Part shown: in pieces, positions 22,959 through 34,032 of the stretch | Layout of the letters: every line of letters starts with the position of its first letter | Numbering within the stretch: position 1 is the stretch's first letter | Origin: Benincasa hispida | Lineage: Eukaryota > Streptophyta > Magnoliopsida > Cucurbitales > Cucurbitaceae | Reading direction: 5' to 3' | DNA length: 64,000 nt | Assembly: GCF_009727055.1 (NCBI RefSeq) | Contig: NC_052352.1 | Location: 25,889,557-25,953,556, forward strand | Made by a program: the position numbers and the translations under genes | The notes under the pieces: generated by a model | Database searches by the model: none | What the model was told of the DNA's origin: nothing | The model's input: the letters and a program-made list of their open reading frames with translations, nothing else

Positions 22959-25900
22959 ATGGCGTCCCTGAATGTCACCACCGCTTTTTTATCCCTCCGG
23001 CAGCCGGAGTTCCCTTCCGACAATGTGAATCGCCGATGCCTCATCGGAAATTTCCCTAATCGGAGACCGACCAGGCCGCTCTCCATCGCTGCAAATTCTT
23101 CTGAGCCATTTCTGTCCACTCCTGCCGAAAAACCTGAGATCGAGCTTGAATTTATTGGGGTAACTTCGCGTGGAAGAATTCGTTATCGGTAATTTGAGTT
23201 TAATTCCGTGGATTTTGTTGTTTGGTAACTGTTTGATGTTTGTGGTTCTTTGGTTCGAACAGCCGAAGCCGGGAAGCGACGGATCGTTTCCGGTGGACAA
23301 GGCTAAGGCTATAAGTGGCGAGAAGCTGTTGAGGAATATAATGCTGGATAAAAAAATCGAGTTGTACGCCCCATATGTAAGTTTTGATTTCTGCACAATA
23401 TGGAGTGTGTTGTGAATTGTGATTTATTTTTGAACCGATTCGTATGTTGCCTAACCCGCAAAGATTTAGCCATCGCAAGAATATAGTGGATTATTAATGT
23501 CATTGTCATCAACTTCTAGTAATGTAAGAGAAATGTGAAGGAAAGGATGATATGCGGTGATCCATGGAGTTTGCCTACGACGGTATTGGATAATGATGAC
23601 TGTTTCTTGAAACCTTTTTAATGAGTTTGAGCTGATATTAGAATACCATATTTAGGACGACGCCTTAGTCTGTCTGATCATCATGCCTCAGTTAAACCAT
23701 GTTATAAACCGTGGCCTTGCAATTCAGTCTTTATTCCCAACAATTTCGTTAAAGTTTACATAGTTCAATCCAGTAAGGCCTAAAGACTAGAGCAATCGCT
23801 TTAGTTAAGGCATTTTTAATAATCATTTAGTTAATAGTATTTGGTTTTTGATAATTAAGTTTGAAAAACACTACTTCCATGCCCCGTATGCTGATTGGGC
23901 TCTTCGACCTTGGAGGTTGAGGATGAGGCAGAGTGGTAGGTTGGCCCAAAGGCCCTACTCCCTTCCCTTGGCTCCATTCGCCTTGTTTCGGCCTCTATTC
24001 GGCTTCTTTTTTCCCCTATTTATTAGATTTGTTCTTTTGGTCCAAAATTACTCATAATAATGGTTTTTGAAAATTTAACTTAAAAGCACTACTTTCATCA
24101 TAGTTTGATTTATTCTATACAATCTAAAAAGCTTTAAAATCCACGTTAATTTTTGGAAAATAAAAGTTTTTAACATGCATTTTTTGTTTTTGAGTTCAGT
24201 AAAGAATTCAAATGTTTCTTAATGAATGTAAACTCAGTAAAGAAATTGTGAGAAAACAAACACAATGAAATTGTAATAAAATAGGCTGGAATAATTCAAC
24301 ATTCATTGTTTTGATGATTAATCAATGATTGCCAAATTATTGATAAAATATTTCATTCTACATAACCTGTCAACTTTAAGTTTAACATGTTATAAGAGCA
24401 AAAGATCCTTAGGTATGAATGCCTGTATTGTCATTTCTTATCTTGTGCAGATTTCTAAGCGTACAGGACTGGAGGAATATTAAATAATTTAACAATGAAA
24501 ATAATACTTAATCATTGTCGCCTGTGTTTTCTTGCATGATGTGTTATTGAAATGCATCCAAATGTTCTCAGGGAAAATTGATGAACTGTGGTGGTGGTGG
24601 AAGTTGCGGGACCTGTATTGTCGAGGTAGTTTCCTAGCATACCCTTGTAGTTAGAGCTCCAGTACTTTTGCTCTGACCATTTTTTTTTCTGCTAGCCTGC
24701 TGGTGAAGTAACATAAAATGAAATTGCGCCTTCTTTGAGGTTGAAGGTTAGACTGTGGTCTGCTTCTTCTGGACGAAGCAGAACAAATGCACGTCAAAGT
24801 TGTAAATAATTGAGATGGAAAATTGGAGAGTAGAAAGTTCACCCGTAGGCTAAAGATCGGGATTTTTCTGATTGCAAAACAGTGGGAAAAGATGCTGCTT
24901 TTTTTTATTCAACCATACAAATATTCTAACCATTTGATTTTTAGTTTTTTAAAAATAAGCCTTAGTCTTGTGATCTACTTTTTTCAATGTTTTCAAAAAT
25001 CAAGTCAAGTTTTGAAAATTAGAAAAAGTAGTTTTTAAAATTTGTTTTTATTTTTTAAATTTGGCTAAGAATTCAACTCTTTTACCAAAGAAAAATAGAA
25101 AACATCATAAGAAATTGAGAGAAAATAGACTTAATTTTCAGAATCAAAACCAAACGGTTGCATGACGGGCCTAAATAATTCATTTATTCAATTTTCTCTT
25201 TTCATCACTGCATCACGCCTTGTTGAGTATAAATTATAGGTAGAAGAAAATCTAAAGCAGAGGACAGAGATGTGCATATCTTTTCATTTTAATACAAAGA
25301 ACTGGATATCTGATGAGGGTCGCTACATCATTGTGCAGATAATTGATGGGAAGGATCTATTGAATGAGAGAACAAATACTGAACTCCGTTACCTGAAGAA
25401 GGTATGATAGTAATTGATAGACCTATCTCTTTTTCTCAGCCTTTTTTGTTCTTCTAAAACCTTTTTATTCACCATGGTACTTCCATGTTGCGTTATTAGC
25501 TATGAATTAGTTTTTATTGGCCAACATAGCTCCTACTGAGCTGTACTCCTCCCTTTCAAGTGAGAGGTTTAAATCTTCACACCTCGCATTTGTTGCACTA
25601 AAAAAGGAAGTTCAAGTTTTTCTCTACCCGTCTGTGTATTGTGTTAGGTTAGTCTTCTCTAAGGTCCAATAAGAAAACATTTTATCCCCAAAACTGCATG
25701 TGTAGGGCCAAGTTATGATAGGTTCTATAATAACTTCATCACTGTTTCTCTATTGTTAGCCCAAACAAAATCAAAATCATAGTCCAGGTAAACAAGCATT
25801 GAGGAATTGTTTGAACAGTTCAATTAATTCTAATCTAATAAGTTCAACTTTCTGAAATATTGTCGGAAGCCTGATTCTTTTTTCTTTTTTTTTTCATATT

Positions 25901-26788
25901 TTCTTAAAGTTTTTCATTCATTATTTGTTCCCGTGGAGCGATATTAACTTCGGTTGTGACAATTCAGAAACCCGAAAGTTGGAGGCTTGCTTGTCAGACA
26001 ATTGTTGGCAATAAAGAGAACTCTGGCAAGGTACTGCCAAGAACCCATCATCTTAGTACCTATTTGCTTCTTTGTTCAGATCTACATGACAATCCTTCTA
26101 TCATTGCATTGAAAATATAAGATCCATGATAGCCCTAGTTGACCTCCACATGATTAGACTGCCTTTCTTTTGATTAAAGGCAAGCTCTCTGGCACATGGC
26201 AAAGCCAATTTTGATATGGTGGGACAAAATTTTACTTCAAACTTTTAATATGTGTATATATAGACTAAACTACAATAAATACCCTAAACTTCGTCTTCAA
26301 AAAAATACCCCTATTTTTTCAAAAATTGCAATACTATCTAATCTATTATCTGCTCTTCAAAATCAACCACCTTGAAGTAGAAATCCATTAGAATGTTGAT
26401 CAAACATTCATACTTGGTTGGAACAATGTGGTAATGACCTAGAATGATGTGACAGCCATTCCAATTTTCATTCTAGGTCACACCATATCGTTCTAGGTCT
26501 TATTTTCTATTCAACAGTCTAATGGATTTTAAAACACATTTGCGAAAGATCGAAGTTAATTTGACAACTTCTGAATGTTTGTAAGATTATTTTTTGAAAC
26601 ATAGGGCAAAATTATATAGATTCTTAATTTAGGTAAGATTTTGAATCTAAGATAAAGGAGGGATGATAAACAATAGGCTTTCTCCTTCTTTCTTTCTATC
26701 CTTGCTCAAGTCCCCCTTCCTTCCATTAATATAGGTGGACCATTGGTTACAGGTTGTGGTCCAAAGGTTGCCCCAATGGAAGAAGTGA
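22959..26788 (+). CDS. PNSB3: PNSB3/NDF4-like 2Fe-2S protein of chloroplast NDH complex
   Basis: Six exons join in frame: 22959-23159, 23263-23376, 24572-24625, 25339-25401, 25968-26030 and 26753-26788, giving 176 residues. All introns are GT-AG. Residues 1 to about 48 are Ser/Arg-rich with few acids, like a chloroplast transit peptide (possible cut near SIAA). A ferredoxin-like fold follows, with PKPGSDGSFPV (68-78) and a cluster-binding loop NCGGGGSCGTC (about 110-120; C-x5-C-x2-C). A fourth Cys lies in RLACQT (about 151-156), and the end is VVVQRLPQWKK. Length and motifs fit PnsB3 (NDF4), a subunit of subcomplex B of the thylakoid NDH complex in cyclic electron flow around photosystem I. 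That role is family knowledge. The start is the first ATG after a GA-rich leader. Intron 3 (24626-25338) holds a MITE copy and intron 4 (25402-25967) a tRNA-like piece. A generic plastid ferredoxin-like protein is the alternative. Confidence 0.82.
24920..25170 (+). repeat. MITE family 1 copy, in intron 3 of PNSB3-like gene
   Basis: It matches the family consensus seen at 31672-31975. Shared blocks are CTAACCATTTGATTTTT at the left, AAAAAGTAGTTTTTAAAA, TTTGGCTAAGAATTCAACTC, GAAATTGAGAGAAAATAG and AACCAAACGGTTGCA at the right. The terminal inverted repeats are decayed. Confidence 0.7.
25525..25615 (+). repeat. tRNA-derived SINE-like fragment in intron 4 of PNSB3-like gene
   Basis: A tRNA-like half is visible: TAGCTCCTACTGAGCTGTAC resembles a degenerate A box, and GAGAGGTTTAAATCTTCACA resembles a B box (GGTTCGAATC type). 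An A-rich tail follows. It cannot fold as a full tRNA. Confidence is modest because only the boxes support it. Confidence 0.4.
26260..26650. repeat. AT-rich dispersed repeat in last intron of PNSB3-like gene
   Basis: The stretch holds an imperfect inverted arrangement: TAATGACCTAGAATGATGTGA at about 26433 against TTCTAGGTCACACC and TTCTAGGTCTTATT at about 26470-26510. AATACCCTAAACTTCG at the left resembles repeats seen in other plant introns. No coding potential is seen; the type is unassigned. Confidence 0.35.
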
Positions 26789-27173
26789 TTTAGAGTTGCA
26801 TCTTTATGTAGAGGCTGTGATTTGTTGCAAAATCAATAGATTATATTATTCTACACCAACCAAGACCTACCTTGAAAGCTGCTGCTCATAAACAAATTTG
26901 TGGCTTAACACTCAAAATATTAGTTGTTACCACGTTTACTTTTGCTTTACCTTTATGTAAGTTGAAATTGTATATGTTGAGAAACTTAGTGGAAAAATGA
27001 GAGATCAAGTCTTTTAATTGTTAATATTGGCACGTGTATTGTTTATTCCCACTTTCTTATACTTCATGTATGAAATAAGATTGCGAAGGAACAGGAAGAT
27101 TATAGCGTGTGATTTGCTTGGACTTTAACATAATTCAACTGGTATACATATATATTCTCGAGTTTCAAACTCA

Positions 27174-27228
27174 AGATTCAGATATTCATCTCGATTAAGT
27201 GCGATTCAGATATTCGTCTCGATTAAAT
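27174..27228. repeat. 28-bp direct repeat, two units
   Basis: GATTCAGATATTCATCTCGA and GATTCAGATATTCGTCTCGA occur back to back, followed by TTAAGTGC in the first and TTAAATG in the second. Only one or two mismatches separate them. No function is suggested. Confidence 0.8.
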
Positions 27229-27904
27229 GTTTTTGAATGGACAGATGTGACTAATTGAATAAAAATAACAGCATAGTTCACTAACACCAAGGATTTTAGT
27301 CAAACATGAGTTGTATTTACTCGATGGAGAGAGATTAGCATAGAAGAGAGGGAAAGGTGAAGAATATGCCAAAAAGAGTTTTTTTTGTTTTTTTTTTAAA
27401 TATTGTGCCAATAAAAGTTGAATACTTACAATTTATTCTCGCAATCAAATTGGTCCTTTTAAAAGAATTTAGAAAAGGCCACCTTTAGTTTAAATTACCA
27501 CTTTTTTAAAAAGAAAAAACAAAACAAAACAAAAAGTTTAAATTTGACTCATTTAGTTTATTTCGACTCCATAATTTGGTTAAATATTTTTAAAACGTCT
27601 TTTTTTTAAAATATCTTTTTAAATATTTTTTTAAAATATCTTTTTCTATTATCAAATGTTGATAAACTTTTTAAGTGGTTGTTTTCTTTGGACACCAATA
27701 ATATTGTCTCTTTCTACCTCATCCACGGGAAAGAATTGGGACTTTTTGGAGATCTAATCAAATAATTAAGATCGTGACAAAGCTAATAAACCTATAGCAA
27801 TTCAGTTGTAGAAATGAACAGAATTTAGGTGGGTTGAATAATCATTTGATTTTTACTTTTTTTACTTTCAACAAATATAAATTTTGAAAAATTAGTTATT
27901 TATA

Positions 27905-28155
27905 AACGTGTGGTAATCATTTTATTTTTTGTTTTTTATTTTTGAAAATTAAATCTATTCTTCTTTATTTTTTACAATGATTTTCAATTTTCTTAAGTAT
28001 AATGATTGAATTTTTAACAAAAATTCAAAAACAAAAACAAGTTTTTAAAAGCTATTTTTTAGTTTAGTTTTCAAATTTTGGCAGGTTTTTTAAATCAGTG
28101 GGAAAAAGTAGATAGCAAGTGAAGAAATTTGAAGGTAGAAGTAGTGTCTATAGTT
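27905..28155 (-). repeat. MITE family 1 copy (reverse orientation)
   Basis: Left end GTGTGGTAATCATTTTATTT matches the family terminus. Inside, blocks appear in reverse order to the copy at 31672: TTGAATTTTTAACAAAAATTC, AAAACAAGTTTTTAAAAGC, GGGAAAAAGTAGATAGCAAG, GAAGGTAGAAGTAGTGTC. The right terminus is lost. Confidence 0.65.
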
Positions 28156-29725
28156 CTCTTCATTCTGATCCTACTACATTTGGATGAAATTTAACCGGAT
28201 TGAAATCTTTCTTCTGTTTTATTGATTCCTGTGAAGAAAAAAAAACAATTTGAATATCGAGTGGGATTTTTTATTTTAATGAATCCGTTTTTATTTTATG
28301 TTATTTCGTACTATGCAAACCTTTGTTTGTGGGATCATTTTCTCACAAGAGGTAATTAAAAGAAATTATAGAGGGGTTGTTACCGATGCCTAGATCCAAT
28401 GGGATAAATGAAAATTTTATCAATAAGACCTTTTCAATTCCAATATTCGGGGGAAAAGAGACTTAGTTTTCAAAAACAAAATGATTAACAAACAAGACTT
28501 TTGTTTTAGAAAAAGTGGGTAGAAAGTAGATAACATAACATACAAATTTTGAGGTGAATATAGACTTTATAACCTTAATTTTCTAAACCAAAAAACTGAA
28601 ATCAAATAAATATCAAATAAGGGCTTAACTATTAGCATTTGTGTTCGATAATTATTTTTTCAAGTCTTTGAAAATTGTGATTGTTTACTCACAATTTCGT
28701 TTAAGTGGTTTTCATCTTGATTGAGATAATATATTTGAAAATGTTTAAAATTACTTCATTTTTTAGTATTCAATTCTTGACACAGGTTTTAAAAATAAAT
28801 TCATAAATAAAATTTAAAAGTAGTGTTTATAAACTTAATACTTATCTGTTATTCGCTATGAAACGAAACCTCCCCAGGTCGACAATGCTGGTAAGTGGTG
28901 AGCAAAAAGGAAAAAGTGGGGAAAATGATAGCAATGGAGCGGAGGTTGTTGTTTTCTAGGCTCCTTCAAAGTTGGTAATAATGTGACTATTTGAAATTCT
29001 CTCTTCCCTTTGTATTTCTATTTGAAATGAATTGGAATTTGGGTGCCCCTTATCCTCCTCCAACCACCCCTTCCTTTTGGGACCATTATATTTATCCTTT
29101 TAAAAACTAGCCAACGAGACCGTTGGTATGTTGGTTTCAAAGTTTTAATTTAATTAAGTTATAAGTTGGATTGACTCAAAAGTTTCACAGTTGTATTTAA
29201 TATGTCTCTGAACTTTTATATTTGTACCTAATAAATTTATGAACCCTTTAACTTTATGTTTAATAAGTTTTTTTTAGACAATCGAATATATAAGAAGGAT
29301 AACTAAGAACTTGGATCGTAATAACTACTACTTCCTATCGAGTTTTTCTATTTTGAGACTATGTCCCAGATGTAAATGCATTCAATGCTTGGGTGTACAA
29401 GTGAGGTGGTGTGTGCTTATTGAGAAGAGCAATGATTAGGTTGCACCTAACTCTTATACTCCCCACTTATTAACCACGTAAAAATAGAATTAGAAAAAAA
29501 ATTATCTTTTAAAAAAACAAAAATGCCACATGGCTAAATTTTATTTGACAATACTTGGGATGTACTAAGATAGGTGCATCCAATGGAGCACCCAATTTTT
29601 TTTCTATTGAAAATAGGTGAACCCTAAATATTTTAGACACTCCTAAAGTTTAGGAACTTATTGAAAATCCATAGGCCTATTCGACACGTTTTGAAGTTGA
29701 ATGAAGTTTAAAAATTAAATTTATA

Positions 29726-29980
29726 GGACTCGTTTGGTAACCATTTTGTTTTTTATTTTTTTATTTTTTTAATAAAATAAATTAAGCATATGAATACTAC
29801 GTTCACCTCCAAATTTCTTTTTTTGTTATCTACTTTTCACCAATGGTTTAAAAAACCAAGCCAGAATTTAAGAACTAAAAAAACTAGTTTTTAAAAAGTT
29901 GTTTTATTTTTGAAATTTGACTAAGAATTCAACTATTGTACTCAATAAATATGCAAATGAAATACGTATCAAATGGTCAA
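29726..29980 (+). repeat. MITE family 1 copy
   Basis: Left end GGACTCGTTTGGTAACCATT, then ATACTACGTTCACCTCCAAA, CTACTTTTCACCAATGGTTT, TTTGACTAAGAATTCAACTA. The right terminal repeat is weak (GTATCAAATGGTC). Clear member of the family with its best copy at 31672-31975. Confidence 0.75.
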
Positions 29981-30954
29981 AATAAATGGACTCCTCAAAC
30001 TTGAAAGGTAGCTTTAGGGTTAACTTTTCTTTTTCTTTTAAAAAAATCCAACTCAAAATACTATCTAAAAGTGAGTGATTTGTTAAATATTCTAAACTTA
30101 AAACTTTGTATCCATTTAGTTCTTAAACTTTTAAAAGTATCTAATATGTGTTTAAGCTTTTAATTTTGTGTTTAATAAGTTTAGGAACTTTTAAATTTAT
30201 GCTTAATAAATTTCTTAAAAAATTCAAAATTATTAAAAATTAATTGATCTGTTAGATATATATTATAATCATATTCCGAATGGAATTTTAAAATTTCATT
30301 TCCGTATCTAGTAAATCTAATTTAAAATTTTATAAAAATTCAAAGGCTGATTTTGTAATTTTGAAAGTCTAAAAATTAAATAGACATGAAGCTTCCAGAT
30401 GAAAAACTAGACTTCCAATTTATTATTATTATTACTTTTTTACTTTTACTTTCTTTTTTTAGCATATATACGTCCATACATAGGGTCGGTAAATCGGTTT
30501 TATAGTAATTTTTTTGTTTTAACCTTAGATGTGAAACATGATAACTAACTTCCAACTTGAATTTGACTTTTTAGTTTTCAGTGTTTCAAGGACATTGAGA
30601 AGAAGAATAATAATTTGATAGCATGTGAATAATCATTTTGAAATTTTAAAATCAGCTGCTCTTTCTAGAAACTCTCGATGTTTTCTTTTTCTTTTTTTTT
30701 TTCAGAAAAAATAATAATTTTTTTTAATTAGAAAAAATATTCTTAAATAGGTTTACTTTCTTCCATTTTTATTAATCGATGAATATTTTTATACAACGAA
30801 TTACTATTCACAGAGCGTTTACTACTTGAGTAAAGTCTTTTAATAATCTATAATTCGGCTGGTGTAAACTCGAATATTTTACTTTTCGTGTTTCATTTCA
30901 ATTTATTTTATTTTATATAAATATTATGATATTTTAAAACATAGAAAAATAACA

Positions 30955-31130
30955 CAAAATAGCAAATGGATGGTTTATCGATTTCTATCTAGATTTTTAT
31001 TAGCTTCTATCGTTGATAGACACTGATAAACTTCTACCCGTCTATATTAAATATGTGTCTATCAATATTTTTTTGCTATTTCTATAAATAGTTTAACATT
31101 TTTTCTATCTCTGAAAATTTTTCTATATAT
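30955..31130 (+). repeat. MITE family 3 copy (GATAGAC palindromic type)
   Basis: The centre carries opposed words: ATCGTTGATAGACACTGATA and ATTAAATATGTGTCTATCAA. The flanks carry AAATAGCAAATGGATGG and TTTTTGCTATTTCTATAAAT. The same pattern recurs at 53015-53105 and 54735-54915, so it is a dispersed palindromic repeat. Confidence 0.55.
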
Positions 31131-31671
31131 TATTCGTTAACTAGGTATTCTCTTTTCGTATAAAGTGATCGTTGATGATTGAAATTCGATTTGATAATTA
31201 TTTGAATCTGGAATACTTGCTAATTTTCTGTTATTATTTATTTCTAATCCTCAAAAAATATTCTTTTAATTATATTTGTTCAACTATTTCAGAATTTGTT
31301 TGATCTAATTTTTTTTATAAATATATTTGTGAATCTTCTATTTAATTGCCATTTTTTATTTATTTATTACATTTGATTGGAGTTCCTATACTTTGATATA
31401 TTCCCTATATCTTACATATATTTAGAGAAATTGCAAAATCATCTTACTAAAGTCGCACTATTGGAACTTTAATTTCGTAAACTTATAAAATGGTTGCAAT
31501 TAAACTCTAAAATGCAAAATTGTTGCAATAAAATACTTAAAAGTGTTTTTTTCAATCAAAATTTATAGTTTTCAAATTACATCAAAACCAAATTATTTAA
31601 TTGACGGACTTTTTTGTTTTTGTATTTTTTTTTTATCGAGAGGTTAGCTCAATGTTCATGAGAAAAATTAA

Positions 31672-31975
31672 GATCTTGTTTGGTAATTATTTTGTTTTTT
31701 GTTTTTGTTTTTTAAAATTAAATCTATAGACACTACTTTTACCTCCAAATTTTTTTTAAAAAAAATCATCTACTTTTCACCATTGGTTTAAAAAACAAAC
31801 TAAAATTTGAGAACTAAAAAAAAATTGCTTTTAAAAAGTTGTTTTTTTAAAATAAAAAAAAAATAGCTAAGAATTGAGTCATTGTACTTAAAAAAGATGC
31901 AATTAAGAAATGTGATGAAATAAGTTTAATCTTCAAAAACAAAAACCAAAAACTAAATGGTTACCAAATGGGATC
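31672..31975 (+). repeat. MITE family 1, best copy with terminal inverted repeats
   Basis: A 304-bp element bounded by inverted ends of about 30 bp: GATCTTGTTTGGTAATTATT at the left, and AAATGGTTACCAAATGGGAT then C at the right, whose complement starts GATCCCATTTGGTAACCATT. The interior has CTACTTTTCACCATTGGTTT and AGTTG runs. It lacks any coding capacity, which is typical of a miniature inverted-repeat transposable element. No target-site duplication could be fixed with certainty. Confidence 0.8.
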
Positions 31976-33069
31976 TAAAATATTATAATGGATTTTATAC
32001 TTTTTAGAGTTAAAAATTTAAATCAAATTGTGACAATTCTATTATTCAGAATTTGAATGGTAACAATAATAAGTGTGGGGGTGTTTGTGAATTATGTCAT
32101 TTTTCAAGGTTTAATTGCAAGAATTTCCTTAGTTTAAGTGGGTGATTGATTCAAATTGAAAGCTTGATGATTTGATAATATCAAATCCTATAATTTAAGA
32201 TGGTTTTTGCAATTTTTCAAACAAAAAAAAAAATCTATTTATCTTTGATTTGCAACCAATGACACAAATATTTAGTAAACTTTAATTAAAGTATAAAGAC
32301 AGTGAACTTGAGCTTTTAAAAGCATAATGTCCAATTTGAAAATGAGACAACCCTATAAAAGAAAATTGTGAAGATATGGACTTTTATTAGAACTGAATTA
32401 TACATATAATATATTAGAAACTCAATTGGTAATTTTATCAGAATTTAAGTACTTTTATATTATACAATTTGTTTATTAAACATTAAACTAGGGTTTTTGA
32501 TTTTCCTTGGAGAAAAATATGTTGTCAACTAAAATATTATTGGAGCATAGAACATCAATTAACTTTCTAAAGGTGAGATAAGATAGCATACGAATATAAA
32601 AACAAATTAAAGATCATGCACATTTTTTGTTATTATAACGAATATGAGGATCTAACATTTACTGTAAGAAAAATTACATAAATCATATTCAAGATAGTAC
32701 ATGTCAATTACAGTTTAATTATATTATTCTACAAATTTTTTCTCTTTTTCTTTAAATTGAGAGTGTGTTTCGTTTAACTTTTCAAATGTTTAATGTTGAA
32801 TATAAGTCATTTTGAAAAATGTGAAGTGTTTTGACAACGACTTAAAATAGTTTTTGAAATAATTTAAAATGTGTTTAAACAGATTCAATCAAAAGAATTT
32901 AAATAAAATTAAAAATTATTTTTTCTCTAATTACTCGAGGGTCTGAATCTTTCACTTCTTAAAAAGGTATCATGTCAACTACGATTGAACTATAATAAAT
33001 TAATAAATTATGGATAATATTGTCACTATCCAATTAATTCAAATGATATTTATATGTCTGTTCGGTAGG

Positions 33070-34032
33070 CGACTCGTTCAAAAAAACTCCATCTTCTCCC
33101 CGCTCCTCTTCTGTTGACGCTCCTCGGCCCTGTTCCTCACCCGCTAGCTCCGTCGCTTATGGCTGCCGTCTCATTCCATTTTTATGTGCTCAAAGCTTTG
33201 GCCGACTGGCTGATCGGAGAAGATGTTGGAATGGAGCTTCCTGTGATGCTGTAAGCGTAGTTGCGGTTTAACTCCGTTTCTCTTTAGCACGTGCTTGTAG
33301 ATTGATTATGCGGTGAGTTTTGGATTCAATAGAAGTTTCGTTTTGCTTTTCTTTCAGCTCTTCAATATGCAGCATTGTCTTGCATTTACGATTACTTGAT
33401 TTCAAAGTTGTCCTGTTCTGTGAACTCTGAAGTTTTTCTTTGTATGTTGATAGCTGCTAATCGGAATTGATGTTTATGCATGCGAATTACAATTCGGATA
33501 GCTTGAAATTTCCCTGAAATGTTGCATTTAGCGTTGACTGATTTTTTGTGCGATAGTTGTTCCTTGCTGCAATATTGTTCTATTGCTGAAAGAACGAAAT
33601 AGAACACTATTGATGGCATCTACGGGTTAAGATCCTTGATCATTTCTCTGGCAGATAATGCAAATGAAATTGCGCATTCGAAGCAGAGCCAATCTGTTAG
33701 CCAATAGGAATTGATGTTTCGTTAAAATTTAGCAAGGGATTTTCTGGATATTCTTAGAGACAAGAACGATGTATAGAAGTGTAAAGTTACTTCGGTTTTG
33801 TTCAATAGCACAAAAATAGACGTAACATGGTTCTGTATCAACATGCCGAGCTCAATTCCTTTTCATATAGGTTTCAGATGCAGTTTTAATTTCAAATTGT
33901 TAGCAACATTATCATTGCCAGTTCAAATGCCATGGTTTGTCTTATCATGAACATTAATTTAATGTTACAACTGCAGGTTGTTGAAGTTATAGCCATGTAT
34001 TTGCTTGTCCACACACAATAGATCTGTCCAAT
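33070..34032 (+). promoter_or_regulatory. 5' leader of cyclin A2-like gene, with intron and upstream ORFs
   Basis: A CT-rich, GC-richer island (33070-33250) looks like a first, non-coding exon. A GTAAGC donor at 33251 and a CTGCAG acceptor ending at 33976 would join it to the exon with the start codon. Two upstream ATGs lie in the joined leader. One starts at 33159, crosses the junction and stops at 33990-33992 (35 codons). The other is 33995-34021 (8 codons). Both end before the main ATG at 34033. Exon limits are inferred from splice signals only. Confidence 0.45.

Larger units (their letters stand above)
26789..33060. other. Intergenic region, AT-rich, no gene recognised
   Basis: The stretch between the PNSB3-like gene and the cyclin gene has no coding exon I can support; open frames are short and of skewed composition. 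It holds three MITE family 1 copies (27905-28155, 29726-29980, 31672-31975), a possible fourth fragment at about 28505-28620, and a MITE family 3 copy (30955-31130). A 28-bp direct repeat lies at 27174-27228 and a loose repeat of the root-word type AAACTTTT/TTAATAAGTTT at about 29170-29290 and 30085-30260. The 3' part of the PNSB3-like transcript should lie in the first few hundred bases. Confidence 0.6.

Noticed and set aside
22844..23512. Minus-strand and shifted frames over the first exons of the PNSB3-like gene
   Set aside because: They are shadows of the spliced plus-strand exons; only the plus frame has matching splice sites and a recognised protein.
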